Assembly (NCBI GenBank): GCA_902362435.1
Contig: CABIWW010000006.1
Location: 1 to 64,000, forward strand
Reading direction: 5' to 3'
Source: Eubacteriaceae bacterium
GTDB lineage: Bacteria > Bacillota > Clostridia > Peptostreptococcales > Anaerovoracaceae
DNA length: 64,000 bases
The notes under the pieces were generated by a model. It was not told the origin of the DNA. It was given only the letters and a program-made list of their open reading frames with translations, and ran no database searches. The position numbers and the translations under genes were made by a program. Position 1 is the first letter of the stretch. Every line of letters begins with the position of its first letter. Below are positions 61,130 to 64,000 of this stretch, piece by piece.

Positions 61130-62776
61130 CTACATGTGCTCTTTCTGCGCCACGATGATCGCTTCTTCAGCGCTGTCGAATATGTATTCCTCGCCGATCA
61201 GATCGATCAGTCCGCCCTTTCGCATTTCCTCGAGGACCTTAGGCTGCACACTCGTCAGATATACTTCGGTACCGTGTCCCTCGAGCTCCTTTACAAGATC
61301 GATCATTCCCTGTATACCTGAAAGGTCTATGACCGGAACTCCTCTCATCGACAGGATCAGCCCCTCTGTCACTCCCTCCTGCTCCTGCAGCTTTTTCGTG
61401 AGCTTGTCGACTACCGCAAAGAATATCGCACCTGTAAGGTATGCGACTCTGACCTTGCCTGATATCCTCGGCAGATGGATGCCCGCTTCCTCAAGTCTCT
61501 CCGAATCTATCTCGCTGATGTTGATTTCTATATCCGTAAGCTTTATCAGGATCAGTATCACTGAAACTGCAACGCCTATTACGATCGCCTGCGTGAGGTC
61601 GAGCACTACTGTAGCGGCCATCGTAACGAGGAACTTGATCATTCCTGATTTGAACTTGTGGCTGAATATGAACTTTATGTTAGTCCAGTCGTTCATCCTC
61701 CATGCGGTCACGATCAGAACTCCGGCCAGTGCTGAAAGCGGGATAACTGACATGACCGGCGCCAGCACGAACATGGAAAGCAGCAGTATTCCGGCATGTA
61801 TAACGCCTGTGAGTCTCGTCTCGCATCCTGCCTTTATCGCAACGCTCGTTCTTGCTATCGCAGCCGTCGCAGGCACGCCTCCAAAGAACGGTATCACTAT
61901 ATTGCCTATTCCCTGTGCGATCAGTTCTCTGTCAGCATTGAGCTCTTCCTTCTTCATTTTTCCTGCAGATGCACCGCAGAGCAGACTCTCTATCATACCC
62001 AGCGCAGCTATCGAAAGCGCGGGAACGAACAGATCCCAGAACTTTGCAAAATCTATCCCTGAGATCGACAGTCTCTCATCCAGGAACAGTGACTTGGGTA
62101 TGTCCCCTACCATCGCCACATCCAGCTTGAGAAAATAATTTGCTATCAGTACGATTATGAGCGCCGCCAGCGATGACGGCATTTTGTCATTGAGTTTTTT
62201 CGGCCAGATCACCATTATGATGATCACTGCCAGTCCGATGCACATAGTCGGTATATCGGGATGAAAACCCTGTGTGAAATAAGATATGAATTTCGTGATC
62301 GCCAGACTTCCGTGCGACGTCACGCCGAAGAAATTATCGAGCTGTCCAAGTGCGATGATGATCGCGATGCCCGATGTGAACCCGGTTATTACCGATGACG
62401 GTATGTAATATATCATCCTTCCGAGCTTCAGTATCCCGGCTAATATAAGTATGATCCCGGCAAAAAAACATGCTGTCAGTATTCCCTGCATCCCGTATTT
62501 CGCTGCGAGCGTTACCAGTATCGCGGTCATTGCCCCTGTCGGTCCGGATATCTGAAACGACGCTCCCGAAAAGATGCTGATGATGATGCCTCCTATGATG
62601 GCCGTTACCAGACCTGCGGCTGCGGTCGCCCCCGAGCTGACACCAAACGCCAGTGCAAGCGGCAGTGCAACGGCTGCAACGGTGATGCCTGCCATCAGGT
62701 CCTTCGAAAATCGTTTGCCGTTATAGCCCTTAAACTCATTTCTGATATCGGTCACATAGTCTTTTAATAAATTCAT
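61130..62776 (-). CDS. SulP-family inorganic anion transporter with STAS domain
   Basis: A 548-residue membrane protein of the SulP/SLC26 group, with a membrane domain of 14 segments (AGITVAAVALPLALAFGVSS near 30-49 and SGPTGAMTAI near 83-92) and a C-terminal cytoplasmic STAS domain (about 435-540) with the MRGVPVIDLSGIQGM region. Bacterial members carry sulfate, bicarbonate or dicarboxylates; the substrate here is open. The start at 62776 has GGAGGAATC upstream. It is transcribed alone. Confidence 0.92.
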   Translation of the reverse strand: MNLLKDYVTDIRNEFKGYNGKRFSKDLMAGITVAAVALPLALAFGVSSGATAAAGLVTAIIGGIIISIFSGASFQISGPTGAMTAILVTLAAKYGMQGILTACFFAGIILILAGILKLGRMIYYIPSSVITGFTSGIAIIIALGQLDNFFGVTSHGSLAITKFISYFTQGFHPDIPTMCIGLAVIIIMVIWPKKLNDKMPSSLAALIIVLIANYFLKLDVAMVGDIPKSLFLDERLSISGIDFAKFWDLFVPALSIAALGMIESLLCGASAGKMKKEELNADRELIAQGIGNIVIPFFGGVPATAAIARTSVAIKAGCETRLTGVIHAGILLLSMFVLAPVMSVIPLSALAGVLIVTAWRMNDWTNIKFIFSHKFKSGMIKFLVTMAATVVLDLTQAIVIGVAVSVILILIKLTDIEINISEIDSERLEEAGIHLPRISGKVRVAYLTGAIFFAVVDKLTKKLQEQEGVTEGLILSMRGVPVIDLSGIQGMIDLVKELEGHGTEVYLTSVQPKVLEEMRKGGLIDLIGEEYIFDSAEEAIIVAQKEHM

Positions 62777-62814
62777 GATTCCTCCATTTGTATTTTGTAA
62801 CACTCTCTATATCC

Positions 62815-62842
62815 ATTATATGACATATATATTATTATTCAA
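62815..62842 (-). promoter_or_regulatory. promoter of the SulP gene
   Basis: On the minus strand TTGAAT (62842-62837), a 16-bp spacer and a consensus TATAAT (62820-62815) lie about 40 bases before the start codon. Confidence 0.65.
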
Positions 62843-62957
62843 GGGTCTAAAGTATTACTAGTTTGCTGAGTTTAGCATTCTAACTATTCTTATCAGGAAA
62901 GTATCATGTATCTATTTGGGCTGTTCTATGACTTGTTTTAAGCTGTTTTAGGTTATT

Positions 62958-63599
62958 TTAAGTTTTCTTCATGCAAAGATCTGCAGTTCTGCGGATCTCG
63001 AAGACCGTCAGTCTGCCGCCGCAGCGGCATCTGTAGGCTTTCGGTTTCTTTACGACAGCGCTGCAGCGCTGTCTGGGATATTCCCTGCCGCATTTCCTGC
63101 ATCTGATGATGTATTTTATTGCGCCGGTTGAAGAGCTGCCCTGCCTGCCGACAAATCCCCACACATCAACAGTATCCGACCGATCAGCGCTCCCCGACCC
63201 GCCGGCAGTTCCTTCGCTTCCGGAATATTCTCCGCTTCTGCCCTCATCAGCGATCCCCATTTCCTCATTAGATGAAGTGCGCTTTATATTATATCCATAT
63301 GCTGAATTCATCATAGCGGCATATTCTTTCCACATATTGCCATGATTATAACAGCCTTTGCAGGTATGGAGTATCTCATGAGCCAGAACTCCCCTTATTT
63401 TCTCAGGATCACAGCCCAGTATGAACTCACTTACCTCTATATGATATACTCCATTCTTCAGCCTGCAGCATCCGTATCTCTTTTTCGGACGAGAGTTTAT
63501 CTCAACCTGTTCACATATATCAGCAGGCACAGGAATATTTATATCCTGTGCCTGCTTTATCACTTCTTTAAGATTTCTATTTAATTCTGTCTGATCCAT
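62958..63599 (-). CDS. SprT-like zinc metalloprotease domain protein
   Basis: A 213-residue protein with the metal-binding motif HEILHTCKGCYNHGNMW near 95-111 (HExxH with a third ligand downstream), a Gly/Ser-rich linker (about 130-160) and a C-terminal zinc ribbon with CRKCG and CRCGG. This matches the SprT-like family, named after the SprT-domain protease Spartan that removes DNA-protein crosslinks in eukaryotes; the bacterial role is not settled. The frame stays open to 63701, and neither start has a clear ribosome binding site, so the N-terminus is uncertain; I chose the ATG where family-like sequence begins. It lies just downstream of parB, with parS between or at its start. Confidence 0.78.
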   Translation of the reverse strand: MDQTELNRNLKEVIKQAQDINIPVPADICEQVEINSRPKKRYGCCRLKNGVYHIEVSEFILGCDPEKIRGVLAHEILHTCKGCYNHGNMWKEYAAMMNSAYGYNIKRTSSNEEMGIADEGRSGEYSGSEGTAGGSGSADRSDTVDVWGFVGRQGSSSTGAIKYIIRCRKCGREYPRQRCSAVVKKPKAYRCRCGGRLTVFEIRRTADLCMKKT

Positions 63600-63711
63600 A
63601 TCGTTTATGATTTTATTCCGATCTGATCTGCTGCCATTCGCATACCGATAACTGCATCCGCACTCATATCTGCTATGTTTCATACGTTCCATATCTTTCA
63701 TATTTTACATA

Positions 63712-63727
63712 TGTTTCACATGAAACA
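63712..63727. promoter_or_regulatory. parS-like centromere site
   Basis: TGTTTCACATGAAACA differs from the well-known parS sequence TGTTTCACGTGAAACA at one position near the centre. It lies 7 bp past the parB stop codon, a common place for parS, and a half site (TGTTTCAT) sits about 36 bp away at 63676. ParB should load here and spread. Confidence 0.72.
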
Positions 63728-63734
63728 ATCTCTT

Positions 63735-64000
63735 CTAACTGAGTGTCTTCAACAGTTCTATCAGTCTTTCAAGATCTTCTCTGCTGTAAAATTCTATCTC
63801 TATTTTGCCTTTTTTGCCCTTCTGATTGAGGTTTACTTTTGTTCCCAGAACTTCTTTCAGGTCTTCCTCAACACGAATGACATCTGCATTCTTTGACTTT
63901 ACACGCGGCTTTGGTTTCGCAGAATCCTTGTTCTGCTTTGCCAGCTTCTCTATCTCTCTGACGGAAAGTCCCTGCTTTACTGCAATATCTGCGAGCGCTA
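63735..64000 (-). CDS. parB: chromosome partitioning protein ParB (Spo0J), C-terminal part
   Basis: Only the last 88 codons are inside the window; the gene continues past the right edge. The visible part shows QGLSVREIEKLAKQNK (the end of the HTH region), a charged linker KPKPRVKSKNADV, and the C-terminal dimer domain KGKIEIEFYSREDLERLIEL ending LLKTLS. This is the typical tail of ParB/Spo0J CTPases. With parS next to it, it marks the segregation locus near the origin. Confidence 0.88.
   Translation of the reverse strand, partial: ALADIAVKQGLSVREIEKLAKQNKDSAKPKPRVKSKNADVIRVEEDLKEVLGTKVNLNQKGKKGKIEIEFYSREDLERLIELLKTLS

Overview
The window looks like chromosome of an anaerobic, Gram-positive Clostridia-type bacterium (Firmicutes) of moderate GC. 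The pointers are the [FeFe]-hydrogenase maturase HydE, a butyrate-type 3-hydroxybutyryl-CoA dehydrogenase, the Firmicutes cluster rho / DUF1385 / prmC, an RsmA-free set of sigma-A-like promoters with 16-18 bp spacers, strong AGGAGG-type ribosome binding sites, and a very large sortase-type surface protein. The right edge holds the 3' end of parB with a near-consensus parS site beside it, so that end probably lies close to the chromosome origin. A placement near the family XIII / Anaerovoracaceae group is a guess.

Layout, left to right. 1-7.2 kb: hydE, an 800-base non-coding stretch, prmC, DUF1385, rho and hbd, all on the minus strand. 7.5-10.7 kb: a small secreted protein, then a regulatory block made of a minus-strand Xre regulator, ECF sigma factor and DUF4367 anti-sigma protein, facing a tandem pair of Xre regulators on the plus strand. 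10.7-14.8 kb: an auxin-efflux-type carrier, DUF1846, a 30-residue membrane peptide, DUF1934 and Hsp33. 15.0-18.6 kb: an HtrA-type protease, an Rpn-family nuclease and a GIY-YIG protein.

18.7-26.8 kb holds the most interesting locus: a complete streptolysin-S-like TOMM (thiazole/oxazole-modified microcin) operon on the minus strand. It starts with a 38-residue SagA-like precursor whose 14-residue core is TTSCANCTCCTCCY. This is followed by a radical SAM/SPASM enzyme, an ABC exporter (ATPase and permease), a SagB-type dehydrogenase, a SagC-type cyclodehydratase partner, a YcaO (SagD-type) protein ending in PHPMP, and two CPBP/SagE-type membrane proteases. The radical SAM enzyme is unusual for this type of cluster.

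27.0-35.7 kb is an aromatic amino acid operon transcribed the other way: aroF, tyrA, aroB, aroA, aroC, pheA and an aroE-aroK fusion. It is preceded by a Phe/Tyr-rich leader peptide (YFYFYFTFF), an antiterminator and a terminator, which together form a textbook ribosome-stalling attenuator. It is followed by a 28-residue holin-like type I toxin with its own promoter and a sequestered ribosome binding site.

36.7-48.6 kb: an amino acid permease, a two-component system, a roughly 2360-residue vWA adhesin with eleven pilin-type repeats, and a tRNA-Arg(CCT). 48.9-54.4 kb: a small NrdD-tail-like protein, an EamA transporter, purB, purA and alr. 54.4-55.4 kb: two terminators, an Rpn-type gene remnant and four 38-bp inverted repeats spaced 73-74 bp apart. 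55.4-60.7 kb: a peptide/nickel-type ABC importer with a long structured leader. 61.1-64 kb: a SulP transporter, a SprT-like zinc protein, parS and parB.

Several otherwise conserved enzymes (HydE, Rho, AroA, AroE, DUF1385) carry Ala/Ser/Thr/Gly-rich low-complexity insertions or tails, which seems to be a trait of this genome.
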